Assembly (NCBI GenBank): GCA_944472135.2
Contig: OX235267.1
Coordinates: 36,301,312-36,365,311, forward strand
Length of the DNA stretch: 64,000 nucleotides
Direction of reading: 5' to 3'
Origin: Trichobilharzia regenti
Taxonomy: Eukaryota > Platyhelminthes > Trematoda > Strigeidida > Schistosomatidae
Shown: in pieces, positions 63,719-64,000 of the stretch
How the letters are laid out: every line of letters starts with the position of its first letter
Position numbering within the stretch: the first letter of the stretch is position 1
Position numbers and translations under genes: made by a program
Notes under the pieces: model-generated
Told to the model about the DNA's origin: nothing
The model's database searches: none
What the model saw: only the letters and a program-made list of their open reading frames with translations

Positions 63719-64000
63719 AGTATTTCTATAGTCGAAATAAGTAACTTGTTAGAATGTTATGATGTACGTGAATTGAGATAGAATTTTAAGATTATTTATT
63801 ATCCTCCTCTGATTTGACTGGTGGTAATAACATCTTCCATATCTCTGGTATTTGTATTGAGTCATTTCTGTTGCATGTGTTGGGTGAATGTACATTATCC
63901 TATATTGATTTTTATTTAAATGTCTAATTATCAACTTCACTCATGTATATAGATGAAGCGAAAAAAGTTGTATGAGTGAGTAACTTGATATGATTATGAC
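63719..64000 (+). repeat. dispersed repeat A, 3' part (split by Gypsy) and inverted arm
   Basis: AGTATTTCTATAGTCGAAATAAGTAACTTGTTAGAATG continues the 22395-22560 sequence. From about 63890 the sequence is the reverse complement of 57211-57330 (ATATTGATTTTTATTTAAATG..., GTCATAATCATATCAA on the - strand). It runs off the window. Confidence 0.8.

Noticed and set aside
1..64000. CRISPR arrays, operons or bacterial promoters
   Set aside because: No spaced repeats of that kind. Introns, SINEs and LINEs show a eukaryotic genome.

Overview
The window looks like a repeat-rich stretch of a digenean flatworm genome, most likely a schistosome or a close relative. The repeat set supports this: RTE-type (SR2-like) LINE fragments, Penelope-like elements (PLEs) with GIY-YIG endonuclease, Merlin DNA transposons, a CsRn1/Boudicca-type Ty3/Gypsy element whose Gag carries a CHCC finger, and tRNA-headed SINEs with an SMalpha-like hammerhead segment. 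Small exons with GT/AG borders sit in kilobase introns, and the genome is AT-rich. No prokaryotic features are present.

Host genes. One annexin gene lies on the + strand from at least 25392 to 48885. Eight confident exons, plus a possible 23-nt upstream exon at 23535, cover the four annexin repeats and a long II-III linker. The usual GxGTD calcium loops are largely replaced. Its introns hold most of the mobile-element debris. A second, unrecognised gene ends at 53193, with two exons at 52883-52950 and 53044-53193. The start codon of the annexin was not found.

Layout. 1-2650 is unassigned. 2651-6115 is an LTR-gag-LTR-gag-LTR array on the - strand: a 1.8-kb gag-only LTR element duplicated through a shared LTR, with both 479-codon gag ORFs open. 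6.1-23.5 kb holds repeats: RTE, hammerhead SINEs, Merlin-1, PLE copies and PLE-type inverted repeats. 23.5-48.9 kb is the annexin gene with intronic SINE, RTE, PLE and Merlin copies. 49-57 kb holds PLE, SINE, CR1-like and RTE fragments and the small second gene. 57377-63718 is a nearly complete Ty3/Gypsy element with 379-bp LTRs differing at two positions, inserted into a dispersed repeat whose uninterrupted relative lies at 22.06-22.56 kb.

Most notable observations: (1) the gag-only LTR element, whose gag takes its stop codon from the LTR and whose leader is 13 nt; (2) a SINE family with about a dozen hammerhead-like segments split into two subfamilies, each one change from a canonical core; (3) a canonical -1 frameshift heptamer plus stem at the Gypsy gag stop; (4) PLE endonuclease segments between inverted terminal repeats that may carry their own hammerhead-like fold; (5) a 406-bp block that is identical in two otherwise diverged RTE copies.

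All calls come from reading the sequence. No database search was run, and family names (SR2, SMalpha, Boudicca/CsRn1, Merlin, Penelope/Cercyon) are assigned from motifs and memory of those families.
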